Positions 1-7,627 of a stretch of DNA of 47,166 nt are shown in pieces. Where the stretch lies: NCBI GenBank assembly GCA_002310195.1, contig DBYS01000013.1, forward strand, positions 1 through 47,166. Direction: 5' to 3'. The stretch's first letter is position 1, and each line of letters begins with the position of its first letter. The notes under the pieces are model-generated. The model made no database searches, was not told the DNA's origin, and saw nothing but the letters and a program-made list of their open reading frames with translations. This DNA is from Bacteroidales bacterium UBA1180 (GTDB lineage Bacteria; Bacteroidota; Bacteroidia; Bacteroidales; Paludibacteraceae). The position numbers were made by a program, and so were the translations under genes.

Positions 1-35
1 ACCGGTTTTTCGATTGCTGATTTATAGATTGCCAT
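1..35 (-). CDS. RND efflux permease, N-terminus only (cut by window edge)
   Basis: An ATG at 35 reads leftwards into the window edge and encodes M-A-I-Y-K-S-A-I-E-K-P, the usual opening of inner-membrane RND (AcrB/MdtB-type) transporters just before their first membrane helix. It begins 4 bases after the stop of the membrane-fusion gene, in the order expected for a tripartite efflux operon. Only 11 codons are visible, so the call rests mainly on context; substrate is unknown. Confidence 0.7.
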   Translation of the reverse strand, partial: MAIYKSAIEKP

Positions 36-39
36 AATA

Positions 40-1044
40 TTAATCTGTTACTACGTTGAGTTTAACGCCATCTACGAGCTTGTGTTGGCCAACGACTACC
101 ATCTCTACGCCATCTACGATCTCCGGCGAGATAATCTCGATATCCTGGTCAAAGCGCTGACCCAATTCTACGCCTACGCGCTTGGCACGACCGTTCTCGT
201 TGATAAATACATAGCGGTCATTCGCGCCGACGAGTTTCTCTACCGCCTGATACGGCGCTACTATCGTATTGGCTTTACCCAAACCGATTGTGGTTGTCAC
301 GTACATACCCGGGCGAAGCAAGTTCTTTCCGTTCGGGATGACGATCTTCACTTGGAAAGTATGGCTCGTAGCATCAATCGTCGGATAAACGACTTCTACC
401 GTAGCGGGAAATACTTGATCGGGATAAATCTCCGAAGTCAGCGTCAGCTTCATGCCGGCTTTGAAGTTCGGGAAATATCTCTCCGGAACAGCTACGAGGG
501 CTTTCAGCTTGTCTATCTGCGTCAACACCAAGATCGGTTGACCGCTGTACAGCTCGCCGTCCTCGTAGTTCTTCGCAGCAATCACGCCGCTAAACGGAGC
601 CTTCACATAGGTATTCTTCTCCAAGAACTCCAACTGCTCCTTGGTGGAGTTATACTGCGCGATAATCTGGTCATACTGCTGTTGCGTAGCCGAACCCGTC
701 TTGAGCAACATCTCCACGCGATTCTTCTCAATCTCAAGGTTGGTTAACGAGATCTTCGTCGTCTTGTACTGGGTCTGATCCATGCGAACGAGGTCTGCGC
801 CCGCTGCCTTACGGTCACCTACTTCGCAATAGATATGCTCAATCTTACCCGTCAAGGATGGCGCTACGTTCTGCGTCAGGTAGCCTTGCAGGTTGGTCGA
901 GACGGAAATCTCACGCTCGATCTCTTGTTCATGGAGCACCATGGTGCGCACTTGCTCTACGCGCTCTTCCTGCTCCGTCGTGTTCTCACTGCCGCAAGCG
1001 ATAAATGTCAGTGCGGCAAGTACATAAATAAAACTCTTTTTCAT
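40..1044 (-). CDS. Efflux RND periplasmic adaptor (membrane fusion lipoprotein)
   Basis: This 334-residue protein is a HlyD/AcrA-type membrane fusion protein that bridges an inner-membrane RND pump and an outer-membrane channel. The N-terminus is a lipoprotein signal ending F-I-A-C, with the lipidated cysteine at residue 17, so it should be anchored in the periplasm. A lipoyl/barrel-sandwich half follows (around 60-90), then a short coiled-coil hairpin (about 95-140), the second lipoyl half with the motif VKAPFSGVIAAK (about 147-158), and beta-barrel and membrane-proximal domains to the end. It lies 4 bases below the tolC-like gene and 4 bases above the RND permease, so the three are surely co-transcribed. 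Family assignment is firm; the exported compound cannot be told. Confidence 0.93.
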   Translation of the reverse strand: MKKSFIYVLAALTFIACGSENTTEQEERVEQVRTMVLHEQEIEREISVSTNLQGYLTQNVAPSLTGKIEHIYCEVGDRKAAGADLVRMDQTQYKTTKISLTNLEIEKNRVEMLLKTGSATQQQYDQIIAQYNSTKEQLEFLEKNTYVKAPFSGVIAAKNYEDGELYSGQPILVLTQIDKLKALVAVPERYFPNFKAGMKLTLTSEIYPDQVFPATVEVVYPTIDATSHTFQVKIVIPNGKNLLRPGMYVTTTIGLGKANTIVAPYQAVEKLVGANDRYVFINENGRAKRVGVELGQRFDQDIEIISPEIVDGVEMVVVGQHKLVDGVKLNVVTD

Positions 1045-1048
1045 ATTA

Positions 1049-2392
1049 TCAGTTATTCAAAAATTCTTCCAAGTCCACTTGCGCAGTTACCAGCGAGAGG
1101 ATCGACTGCACATACGCGCTCTGCGCATTGATAAGGTCGTTCGACGCATTGGTCAACTCGACGTTCGATGCCGCGCCGTATTTATACTTGTTCGTCGCCG
1201 AAGCAAACACGCGTTGCGAGACATCCAGATTCTCTTTCTCGTTCAGATAGGTCTCATACGCGTTCGTCAGGTTGAAGCATAACTGGCGGTACTGAATCTC
1301 CAAGTTCTCCGTCGTCTCGGAAAGAGTATTCTTCGCCTCTTCCAATGCGATCTTCTTCTCTACCACTCCTGCAGCGCGCTTTCCGCTCGACCACAACGGC
1401 ATACGCACCGTCACTTGTACCACATTCGGCGGCGTCATACGCATTCCGCCTTCGCCGTAGTATTGCTGGTTGGTGTAGTTATATGCCAGAGACACCGTCG
1501 GACCATATGCCCAACCGGCCATGTGTACGTTCTTCTTCGCCAACTCAACTTGCTTTTGCAGCATCTGATAGTTGAGGTTGTTCTCCATTGCAAAATTGGC
1601 TCCCAAGAGTTCCAATACGCTCTCGGGCGATAGTGCCGCGTCGATATGGTCCGTCAGCACCAGTTCCGTCTCTACCGGCACATCCAGGAGCACCTTCAGA
1701 CTATTGGTCGCCAATTCGATATTTCGTCTCTGCGCATTGATCGAGTTTTTAATGGTGTTTACACGCACGCGGATTTGGTCTGCGGCCGTCTGCTCTGCTG
1801 CGCCGGCATCGACTGCATGCTGCGTCATGCGCTCCAGCTCCTGGATATTGACCAAACTGGAATCCAACAATCCCGCTATGCTCTGCAGCGCCAACACCGA
1901 TACATAACTGGTGCGTACGCTTCCGCGTAACTGATTCTCCGATTGCTCTGCCGCCAGTTTCTTCATCTGAATAGCAATGTTATTCAGCAGTATGCCTACG
2001 ACACCTTGTCCGTTCAGGCCTATCGCAGCCGTCACACCCAGCGCGCCTACATTCGGCATACTAATGGGCACAGACATTCCGCTCATAGAGAGCGTGGCGC
2101 TATACCCGCAGTAGTTGCTGTAGGTATAATTTCCATCTACGGAAGGCAACAACGCCGCGATGGTCTGCCAACGCTGCGCGTACGCTTCCTGTACTGCCAA
2201 CGAGGCATTTTTCAGCGTACGGTTTTGCTTTACCGCATACTCTTGAGCCTCACTCAAACTGAGGGTCAACACTTTTGGCGCTGCCTCCTCAGCCGACTTC
2301 TTCGACCCGTGCGTCGCCGCTATCACATGGTCCTCGGCCATCATTGTGGCGCTTATCGCAAGCGCCGTCATTAAAAATACAATCTTCTTCAT
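1049..2392 (-). CDS. TolC-like outer-membrane efflux protein
   Basis: The 447-residue product is an outer-membrane efflux protein (OEP/TolC family), forming the outer channel and periplasmic tunnel of the pump encoded by the neighbouring genes. It has an N-terminal signal peptide of about 19 residues ending M-M-A, and two long heptad-rich helical regions (about 45-230 and 260-440), the internal duplication typical of TolC. Segments such as LQEAYAQRWQT-like helices and the later NAYETYLNEKENL helix are characteristic. The gene starts 28 bases after the TetR stop codon, and the gap is filled by a 9-bp tandem repeat. Expected length for the family is 420-480 residues, so it is complete. Confidence 0.92.
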   Translation of the reverse strand: MKKIVFLMTALAISATMMAEDHVIAATHGSKKSAEEAAPKVLTLSLSEAQEYAVKQNRTLKNASLAVQEAYAQRWQTIAALLPSVDGNYTYSNYCGYSATLSMSGMSVPISMPNVGALGVTAAIGLNGQGVVGILLNNIAIQMKKLAAEQSENQLRGSVRTSYVSVLALQSIAGLLDSSLVNIQELERMTQHAVDAGAAEQTAADQIRVRVNTIKNSINAQRRNIELATNSLKVLLDVPVETELVLTDHIDAALSPESVLELLGANFAMENNLNYQMLQKQVELAKKNVHMAGWAYGPTVSLAYNYTNQQYYGEGGMRMTPPNVVQVTVRMPLWSSGKRAAGVVEKKIALEEAKNTLSETTENLEIQYRQLCFNLTNAYETYLNEKENLDVSQRVFASATNKYKYGAASNVELTNASNDLINAQSAYVQSILSLVTAQVDLEEFLNN

Positions 2393-2395
2393 TAT

Positions 2396-2431
2396 TATCT
2401 GATTATTCTGATTATTCGGATTACTCGGATT
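2396..2431. repeat. 9-bp tandem repeat, four copies, between tetR and tolC
   Basis: Four 9-base units follow one another: TATCTGATT, ATTCTGATT, ATTCGGATT and ACTCGGATT. They fill the gap before the tolC start and run through the stop codon of the TetR gene into its last codons. Confidence 0.8.
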
Positions 2432-3023
2432 GGAATAACTTCATTCCTTCTTCGCTCAGCACACCCCTTACGAACACATCCATCGCCGTGTGAGCCAACT
2501 GGTGCATGTTATGGTTGTGCGCCTCGATCACTTCGAAGTCGCGAATGGCATCGTTATGAATCTTCGCAAACAGCACAGCCGTCAATTCTATATTAAGGTT
2601 CGCGCGCACGAGACCCTGTGCCACACCTTGCTCCAGGTATTGCATGATATACTTTTTCTGGGTCTCAAAGCATTGTATCTGGAAGTCCGCAAACTGACGC
2701 GGGTAGTATTTCTTGAGGTCATACACCAATTGCGGCACACGACGTACATCGTTCTTCTCCGCCTCCTGACGCTTGATAAAGACTCTCACCAATTGGCGGA
2801 AATCCTTCATCGCGACCAACTCCTCCATCTTTCCCGCCATGTAATCCAGGTTTGCCTGCAACATCTGCTCTATCAGCGCATCCTTCGACTCGAAATAGAC
2901 GTAGAACGTCTTCTTCGATATACCCATCTCGCGGCATATATCGTCGATCGATACACTTCGCACGCCCAGACGGAAGAACATATCTCCCGCCGTTTTGACT
3001 ATATTTACACGCTGATCTGTCAT
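2421..3023 (-). CDS. TetR/AcrR-family transcriptional regulator
   Basis: A 200-residue one-component regulator. The N-terminal three-helix DNA-binding domain is clear, with the recognition region ISKKTFYVYFESKDALIEQM around residues 32-51; the C-terminal two-thirds is the helical ligand-binding and dimer domain. The reading frame is open 28 codons further upstream, but the ATG at 3023 is preferred: the protein then begins at the usual place before helix 1 and the promoter boxes at 3055-3086 lie upstream of it, whereas the longer start would lie upstream of that promoter. As the first gene of the efflux operon it most likely represses the operon and itself, with release by a substrate of the pump. 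A perfect inverted repeat at 3089-3126 is a candidate operator. Confidence 0.9.
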   Translation of the reverse strand: MTDQRVNIVKTAGDMFFRLGVRSVSIDDICREMGISKKTFYVYFESKDALIEQMLQANLDYMAGKMEELVAMKDFRQLVRVFIKRQEAEKNDVRRVPQLVYDLKKYYPRQFADFQIQCFETQKKYIMQYLEQGVAQGLVRANLNIELTAVLFAKIHNDAIRDFEVIEAHNHNMHQLAHTAMDVFVRGVLSEEGMKLFQSE

Positions 3024-3054
3024 AGTTCCTATATTATTAGGCCAAAAAACGGCG

Positions 3055-3086
3055 CAAAGGTACGTAAAATCTCCCATAAAAACAAA
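3055..3086 (-). promoter_or_regulatory. Bacteroidota promoter for tetR-efflux operon
   Basis: Read on the minus strand, TTTG (3086-3083) is followed by 20 bases and then TACCTTTG (3062-3055), an exact match to the TTTG / TAnnTTTG promoter of Bacteroidota. Transcription should begin near 3048, leaving a leader of about 25 bases before the ATG at 3023. Confidence 0.8.
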
Positions 3087-3088
3087 TA

Positions 3089-3126
3089 CACTTGGAAACT
3101 TTCGCAATAATTGCAGTTTCCAAGTG
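3089..3126. promoter_or_regulatory. Perfect 12-bp inverted repeat upstream of tetR (operator or terminator)
   Basis: CACTTGGAAACT at 3089-3100 is matched by its exact reverse complement AGTTTCCAAGTG at 3115-3126, with a smaller near-palindrome GCAATAATTGC between them. It ends 2 bases upstream of the upstream promoter box of the TetR gene. It could be the operator of that regulator, or the terminator hairpin of the gene at 3207-4472, because on the minus strand it is followed by a T-rich stretch. Confidence 0.6.
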
Positions 3127-3206
3127 CATTTTGTATTCTTAACCTTACAAACTGTTATCTTTTCTCGCCTGTTATGCTGTAGATCTCGCCACCGCGTTTT
3201 CCGGTA

Positions 3207-4472
3207 TTATTGTGCGGGAGAGAAGAAGTAATCCGTGACCCATGTGGGGAGAACAAACCTCTTTTTGCCGTCGGCTGTTTGTTCCGGTGAGGCGGGAAGT
3301 TCAGCCACGACCGGCTTGGTTTCGAGACCTAAGGCACGGTTCACACGATCTCTACCTACTCCCAGCCGCACTCCAACCGCCAGGTTAGCCTGCCAGTTCC
3401 AGTTCTGCATATAGGCCGTGCCGTTGTCGGTTTTCGCACGGAAGCGAATATTATCCACTTTCAAGCCGCCACTGAGGTGCACCCACTTATTGATTTCCCA
3501 ACTCACCGCGGCGCGCATTGTGCCGGTGAAGTGTATCGGCGTAGTTGGTTTGATAGCATAACTCGGGTATGCGAAGCCTCGCAATGAATCCGGCGCTTCG
3601 TAGGAGATATAGTTGATCGAATAGAACACTGCCTGCGCCGCTGCCGAAGCATGAATCAGCACCTTGCCATTGTTCGGCGTGTAATTGATGCCATACCCCA
3701 CACCGACCGCCACCTGGTGCGTAACAACCTTGCGCACACCGTCAAGTACGGCAGGAATATTTAATGTTGTATCGTGACCAAACGATATGTCAGTGTTCAG
3801 ATACGAGAGGTTCAACAGCAATGAGCCGGCAGTGCGCCGTTGGATATATGCCTGCTTGATAGCCGCATTGTGGGAGTAATGCCGGGCATTGAACACGTAC
3901 CACGCGGTTACATTCGTATTGGTCATCCACACTTCATCTTTGCCCAAATCCAGCCTGACGTCTTTGAGTTCCGGCACGTCGGGCAATGACAGTGTACTAC
4001 GGATATTCATGCTGGTCTGACGCATAAATTCCACGCCCCAAGCCTGCCCGCCAAGAGACAGATTCATCTTATGTGCATAGGAGTGCAATGCATCCCACGA
4101 ATAGCCGAAGCCGAGTGTACGCAGGCCTATGTTAAATCCGAGATCAATGCTCGGCGTAGTGACAGACGAAAGTTGCACACGACCTATATCACCGTTGGCA
4201 CCGGACACTTCGAACGTTGAGTGAATACCCACTTCGCTGTTGGTGAACGCCACGCGCCACGGATGTTCAGGCAGGGTGATATATGCGGTATCGACATCCT
4301 TAATACAATAGTTGTCGACCCAATGCCCGATGCGGAAGAAGAACTTCATGAAGTCACTCTCCTCCTTCTGTTCACCTGTCGTTCCGGCTGAAGCGTTTTT
4401 CGGCTTTGCCTGAGCAACGCCGCCGGCAAGCAGCACAAGGCACAATATCAATATCCATCGCCAGCTTCTCAT
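3207..4472 (-). CDS. DUF4421 family outer-membrane-like protein
   Basis: The 421-residue protein resembles the DUF4421 family, which is largely limited to Bacteroidota and has no assigned function. A signal peptide of about 22 residues (ending Q-A) leads into a domain with many alternating hydrophobic strands and a closing aromatic-rich stretch, which suggests an outer-membrane beta-barrel, although barrel topology is an inference. The start codon overlaps the stop of the RNase R gene by four bases (ATGA), so the two are translationally coupled. The last 35 residues (about 385-421) are rich in Pro, Glu and Lys and then hydrophobic. Nothing nearby reveals the role. Confidence 0.7.
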   Translation of the reverse strand: MRSWRWILILCLVLLAGGVAQAKPKNASAGTTGEQKEESDFMKFFFRIGHWVDNYCIKDVDTAYITLPEHPWRVAFTNSEVGIHSTFEVSGANGDIGRVQLSSVTTPSIDLGFNIGLRTLGFGYSWDALHSYAHKMNLSLGGQAWGVEFMRQTSMNIRSTLSLPDVPELKDVRLDLGKDEVWMTNTNVTAWYVFNARHYSHNAAIKQAYIQRRTAGSLLLNLSYLNTDISFGHDTTLNIPAVLDGVRKVVTHQVAVGVGYGINYTPNNGKVLIHASAAAQAVFYSINYISYEAPDSLRGFAYPSYAIKPTTPIHFTGTMRAAVSWEINKWVHLSGGLKVDNIRFRAKTDNGTAYMQNWNWQANLAVGVRLGVGRDRVNRALGLETKPVVAELPASPEQTADGKKRFVLPTWVTDYFFSPAQ

Positions 4473-6220
4473 GCTCTACGGAAATCAATGCGCCGCTGCA
4501 ATGCGTCTGCACGTAGCACTTCAACGCGAATACGGTCCCCCAAAGTCAGTTTCTCGCCTGTACGTTCGTTAACAAGACAATACTCGTCTTCGCAGTACGA
4601 CCAATAATCGTCTGCCCCCATCTCGCGCACATGTAACAGGCCTTCGCAATGTGTATCAGTCAGTTGCACGTATGCGCCGTACTCTGTCACGCCGCTAACT
4701 ATTCCGTCAAACACCTCGCCTATATGTTGCTCCATCCATTCGGCCTGTTTGTACTTAACCGATGCACGTTCGGCGGCGACGGCCAGTTGCTCGCGATCGG
4801 AACAATGCCGGCAGGCTTCCTCGAGATCACCCATCGTTGATTGCGCCTTGCCACTGAGGATGTACTTCGCCACAAGGCGGTGAACCATCATATCGGGATA
4901 ACGGCGTATAGGCGATGTGAAATGTGTGTAGTACGGAAACGCCAAACCGTAGTGCCCGATGTTATGCGTCGAATAGACGGCTTTAGGCATCGTGCGGATA
5001 GCGAGGGTGTGAATCAGCTCCTGCTCCACCGTGCCTTCGCTCTCCGCGAGCAGATGTTTGATGGCTTTGGTGGAAGCTTTCGTGCCGTTTTCGTTCTTCT
5101 GGTCACGTTTGGGCAGGTGCATCGAGTAGCCGAACTGATGCACGAACTTGCTCAGCGCCTCAACTTTGTCGGGATCGGGCACGTCATGCACACGGTACAC
5201 CACATCTTTGTTCGTACCGGACAACTGCATTGCCACCGTTCGGTTAGCCAGCAGCATAAACTCCTCAATCAGGTGATGCGAAGGAGTGGATTCCTGCAGC
5301 TGGAAACCCGTAGGCCTACCCTGTTCGTCCACCAGCACCTTGATCTCTTCGCGCTCAAACTCTATTGCGCCATGTTTGAAGCGGTCTTGGCGCAGGATAT
5401 CCGCGAGGCGGTTAAGTTCTTTGATAGCTGCCACCACATCGCCGCCGATCGTGCCGCCATGCACCGATTCGCCGGATTCAGTTTTACCGTCGATGATATC
5501 TTGAGCCTGCTCGTAGTCCAAGCGAACATCCGAACGGATGATTGTACGACAAATCTTGTACTTGAGCACTTTGGCGGTTGCATCCATCGTGAAGATCACC
5601 GACATCGTCAATTTGTCCTCGTTCGGACGGAGCGAGCAAAGCTCGTTACACAAGCGCTCGGGAAGCATCGGGATTGTGCGGTCAACCAGATAGACCGATG
5701 TAGCGCGGCTGTAAGCCTCGTTATCTAATAGCGAACCGGACTCAACGTAATGCGTCACATCGGCTATATGTACGCCTATCTCATACTCGCCGTCACCAGT
5801 CTGACGGAATGACAGCGCATCGTCAAAATCCTTGGCATCGAACGGGTCGATAGTAAACGTCAGCACATCGCGCATATCGCGACGACGGTAGATCTCCTGC
5901 GTGCTGATGTCCGAGTCAATCTCTTCGGCCTCAGCGATCGCCTCCTGCGGATAATCGTACGGCAGACCGAACTCTGCGAGGATGGCATGCATCTCCGTTT
6001 CGTTCTCGCCGGCTCGGCCGAGCACCTCGACAATCTTACCCATCGGCGGGCGTTTGCGCGTGGCGGGATGAATGATCTCAACGATCACTTTTTCGCCATC
6101 CTCCGCACCATGCAAGTAACGCGGCGCAACGGCGATGTTCTCGCTGCTCTGCTTGTTGTCGGTCAGCACCTCGGCGCCATAACGCGAGAGGATCAATGTG
6201 CCTACTAATCGTTCGTGCAT
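4469..6220 (-). CDS. rnr: Ribonuclease R, lacking the usual N-terminal domains
   Basis: A 3'-to-5' exoribonuclease of the RNB (RNase II/R) family that degrades structured RNA. The catalytic RNB domain is complete: the magnesium-binding aspartates are in TIDPFDAKDFDDALSF (Asp125, 128, 131, 133, 134), and the conserved HYGLAFPYYTHFTSPIRRYPD block is present around 425-447 in full. A C-terminal S1 RNA-binding domain follows (about 497-583). The protein is 583 residues, while Bacteroides homologues are about 710: it starts at the second cold-shock domain (VGTLILSRYG) and lacks the winged-helix and first cold-shock domain. Two TAA codons stand in frame just before the ATG, so no longer start exists, and the sequence upstream belongs to another gene. 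The enzyme should still be active, but may handle structured RNA differently. Confidence 0.93.
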   Translation of the reverse strand: MHERLVGTLILSRYGAEVLTDNKQSSENIAVAPRYLHGAEDGEKVIVEIIHPATRKRPPMGKIVEVLGRAGENETEMHAILAEFGLPYDYPQEAIAEAEEIDSDISTQEIYRRRDMRDVLTFTIDPFDAKDFDDALSFRQTGDGEYEIGVHIADVTHYVESGSLLDNEAYSRATSVYLVDRTIPMLPERLCNELCSLRPNEDKLTMSVIFTMDATAKVLKYKICRTIIRSDVRLDYEQAQDIIDGKTESGESVHGGTIGGDVVAAIKELNRLADILRQDRFKHGAIEFEREEIKVLVDEQGRPTGFQLQESTPSHHLIEEFMLLANRTVAMQLSGTNKDVVYRVHDVPDPDKVEALSKFVHQFGYSMHLPKRDQKNENGTKASTKAIKHLLAESEGTVEQELIHTLAIRTMPKAVYSTHNIGHYGLAFPYYTHFTSPIRRYPDMMVHRLVAKYILSGKAQSTMGDLEEACRHCSDREQLAVAAERASVKYKQAEWMEQHIGEVFDGIVSGVTEYGAYVQLTDTHCEGLLHVREMGADDYWSYCEDEYCLVNERTGEKLTLGDRIRVEVLRADALQRRIDFRRA

Positions 6221-6232
6221 AGTGGTTGGTTA

Positions 6233-6718
6233 TTAAGCTTGCGTCTCTTCCTCCGAAGCTTGTTCGTCGGCAGGCAGGTACTTCTTCAAGGCACGCTCTA
6301 CGCCGACTTTCCATGAGTTGATTGATTCCGAATCCATCTGCAGACCGGAGATCATCTTGATGACCTGATCGATAGGCATGCCGTAGCGCAGCACACCGGA
6401 GATGAGTTTGGCGTAGTTCCAGAACTCTTTGTCGAACTTGTAACTCAATCCTTCCATCGTGGTTTTGAAACCGCGGGTATTAACGAACTGAAAGTCATAA
6501 CGTTTTGTGCCGTCCTCCTGCACTACGCGGATGATTTTGCCCTTGTTGACGGATTTGGGGATAAGCAATCCTTCGTCGTCATCAGCCAAACCGGTAAAGA
6601 TCTCATAGGGACGTCCGTCGAGCAGGCCGATGAACGCTATCCATTTGTCTTTGTTGTTCTGAAACCGTACTACGTCACATTCCAGTTCCGCAGGACGTTT
6701 TTGTGGAGATGCTGTCAT
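6233..6718 (-). CDS. Free-standing C-terminal domain of class II ribonucleotide reductase (NrdJ-like)
   Basis: The 161-residue protein matches, from memory of the family, the C-terminal region of Bacteroidota adenosylcobalamin-dependent ribonucleotide reductases, which begins RPKELEADVVRFQNNK and continues with GLLDGRPYEIFTG. Here the matching blocks are RPAELECDVVRFQNNKDKW (8-26) and GLLDGRPYEIFTGL (32-45), followed by the ISGVLRYGMP and SINSW..GVERALKKY blocks that close the reductase. The catalytic barrel (some 650 residues) is not upstream: the preceding gene is a thioesterase ending one base before this ATG. The acidic tail ADEQASEEETQA is extra. It may be a regulatory or partner subunit working in trans, or a paralogue with a new role. 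Pfam would probably call it a TSCPD-like domain. Confidence 0.75.
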   Translation of the reverse strand: MTASPQKRPAELECDVVRFQNNKDKWIAFIGLLDGRPYEIFTGLADDDEGLLIPKSVNKGKIIRVVQEDGTKRYDFQFVNTRGFKTTMEGLSYKFDKEFWNYAKLISGVLRYGMPIDQVIKMISGLQMDSESINSWKVGVERALKKYLPADEQASEEETQA

Positions 6719-6719
6719 A

Positions 6720-7487
6720 CTATTTTGATTTGGTCATTTGCGATTTTGTCAGCGAAGCGGAGCACGACGTCAGTCCTTCGCTATTGAGGAGCTGGTAACG
6801 GATTACATCGCCTTCGTCCTGATATGCGATAGATGTCTGTTCGCCTACATACACTTCGCGCGAGTAATGGATGTCCAGTCGCCAGGTCTCGCCACCGTTA
6901 GACGGAGCAGCGTGCGCCAGTTGCCAAGCCGTCAGGCTGACCGGCAGATACGCGTCAAGCATCGCTTGCAGGTACTTGCATGAGTTGCAGTGCTTATTGT
7001 AATCGAGATCGGAGTAGCGGATTGTGTACGGCACACGCGGCGCATCGGGCAACGATACCATTCGTGCGGCACGAGGCATATCGAGGACCTCGCCATCGAT
7101 GCTACCGGCAAAAATCGGGTCGTCGAACACGTTAACAATCTCGCGTTTCTCCATATCCAGCACCGCCCAAACGCTCTCGCATTGGCCTATCAGGCGCTTA
7201 TTTAAATAGATCCGGAAGTTACGCGTTGAGAGCATGTGTGCATTCTGCTCAATCCATGTCTCAATCACTATTCTGTCCTGCGGCATAGGCATGTACACCA
7301 TCTGGACAGACATGTGTGTTAGAATCCACGTCATGTCGCGTGGATGGAGCACGGCGATACCGAATCCCAATTCATCGGCTACCCTGCCGGCTACATCGAG
7401 CAAGTACTCCTCAAGAGCCACCCAGCGCAGGTGCTTGGTGTCATCTACATCCTGGTAACGGATCGTATATTCGTAACTGTATTTCAT
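6720..7487 (-). CDS. Acyl-ACP thioesterase (FatA/FatB-like)
   Basis: A 255-residue hydrolase that releases fatty acids from acyl carrier protein. It has the double hotdog fold of the plant FatA/FatB family: a first hotdog domain from about 3 to 130, and a second starting at YTIRYSDLDYNKHCNSCKYL, where Asp162, Asn164 and His166 match the conserved catalytic positions of plant enzymes. Length fits bacterial members (245-260). The open frame begins at a TTG two codons earlier, but ATG at 7487 is preferred. It is the first gene of a minus-strand run that continues, with a single-base gap, into the NrdJ-like domain, then RNase R and the DUF4421 gene; a consensus promoter lies directly upstream. 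Confidence 0.9.
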   Translation of the reverse strand: MKYSYEYTIRYQDVDDTKHLRWVALEEYLLDVAGRVADELGFGIAVLHPRDMTWILTHMSVQMVYMPMPQDRIVIETWIEQNAHMLSTRNFRIYLNKRLIGQCESVWAVLDMEKREIVNVFDDPIFAGSIDGEVLDMPRAARMVSLPDAPRVPYTIRYSDLDYNKHCNSCKYLQAMLDAYLPVSLTAWQLAHAAPSNGGETWRLDIHYSREVYVGEQTSIAYQDEGDVIRYQLLNSEGLTSCSASLTKSQMTKSK

Positions 7488-7508
7488 TGTCAAAAGCCTA
7501 AAAACTTA

Positions 7509-7540
7509 CAAAGGTACGAAATTATTCTCATATTTGCAAA
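7509..7540 (-). promoter_or_regulatory. Promoter of the thioesterase-RNase R operon
   Basis: On the minus strand TTTG (7540-7537), 20 bases, then TACCTTTG (7516-7509). The start codon at 7487 follows about 20 bases downstream. It is back to back with the promoter at 7556-7587. Confidence 0.85.
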
Positions 7541-7555
7541 TTTTTGCCGAATATA

Positions 7556-7587
7556 TTTGCATTTATGCAAAAATTGTTGTAATTTTG
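7556..7587 (+). promoter_or_regulatory. Promoter of the DUF1460 gene
   Basis: TTTG (7556-7559), 20 bases, TAATTTTG (7580-7587). The upstream box is the left half of TTTGCA-N4-TGCAAA. The leader to the ATG at 7628 is about 35 bases and holds a 9-bp direct repeat (7592-7618). Confidence 0.85.
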
Positions 7588-7627
7588 TATGGAAAATCCG
7601 TTTAATCCGTTTAACTTGTGGGCAAAT

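Noticed and set aside
3024..3107. 28-residue N-terminal extension of the TetR protein
   Set aside because: The extended start lies upstream of the promoter boxes and the extra residues have no family match.
4841..5728. 295-codon open frame on the plus strand
   Set aside because: It lies wholly antisense to the RNase R catalytic domain, has no recognisable domain, and is rich in His/Arg/Val as expected of a shadow frame in GC-rich DNA.
6221..6232. Frameshift explaining the short RNase R
   Set aside because: Upstream DNA codes for the NrdJ-like protein, not for a broken cold-shock or winged-helix domain, and in-frame stops close the gap.
7589..7627. Upstream ATG for the DUF1460 protein
   Set aside because: It is 2 bases from the -7 box and would put 13 residues before the signal peptide.
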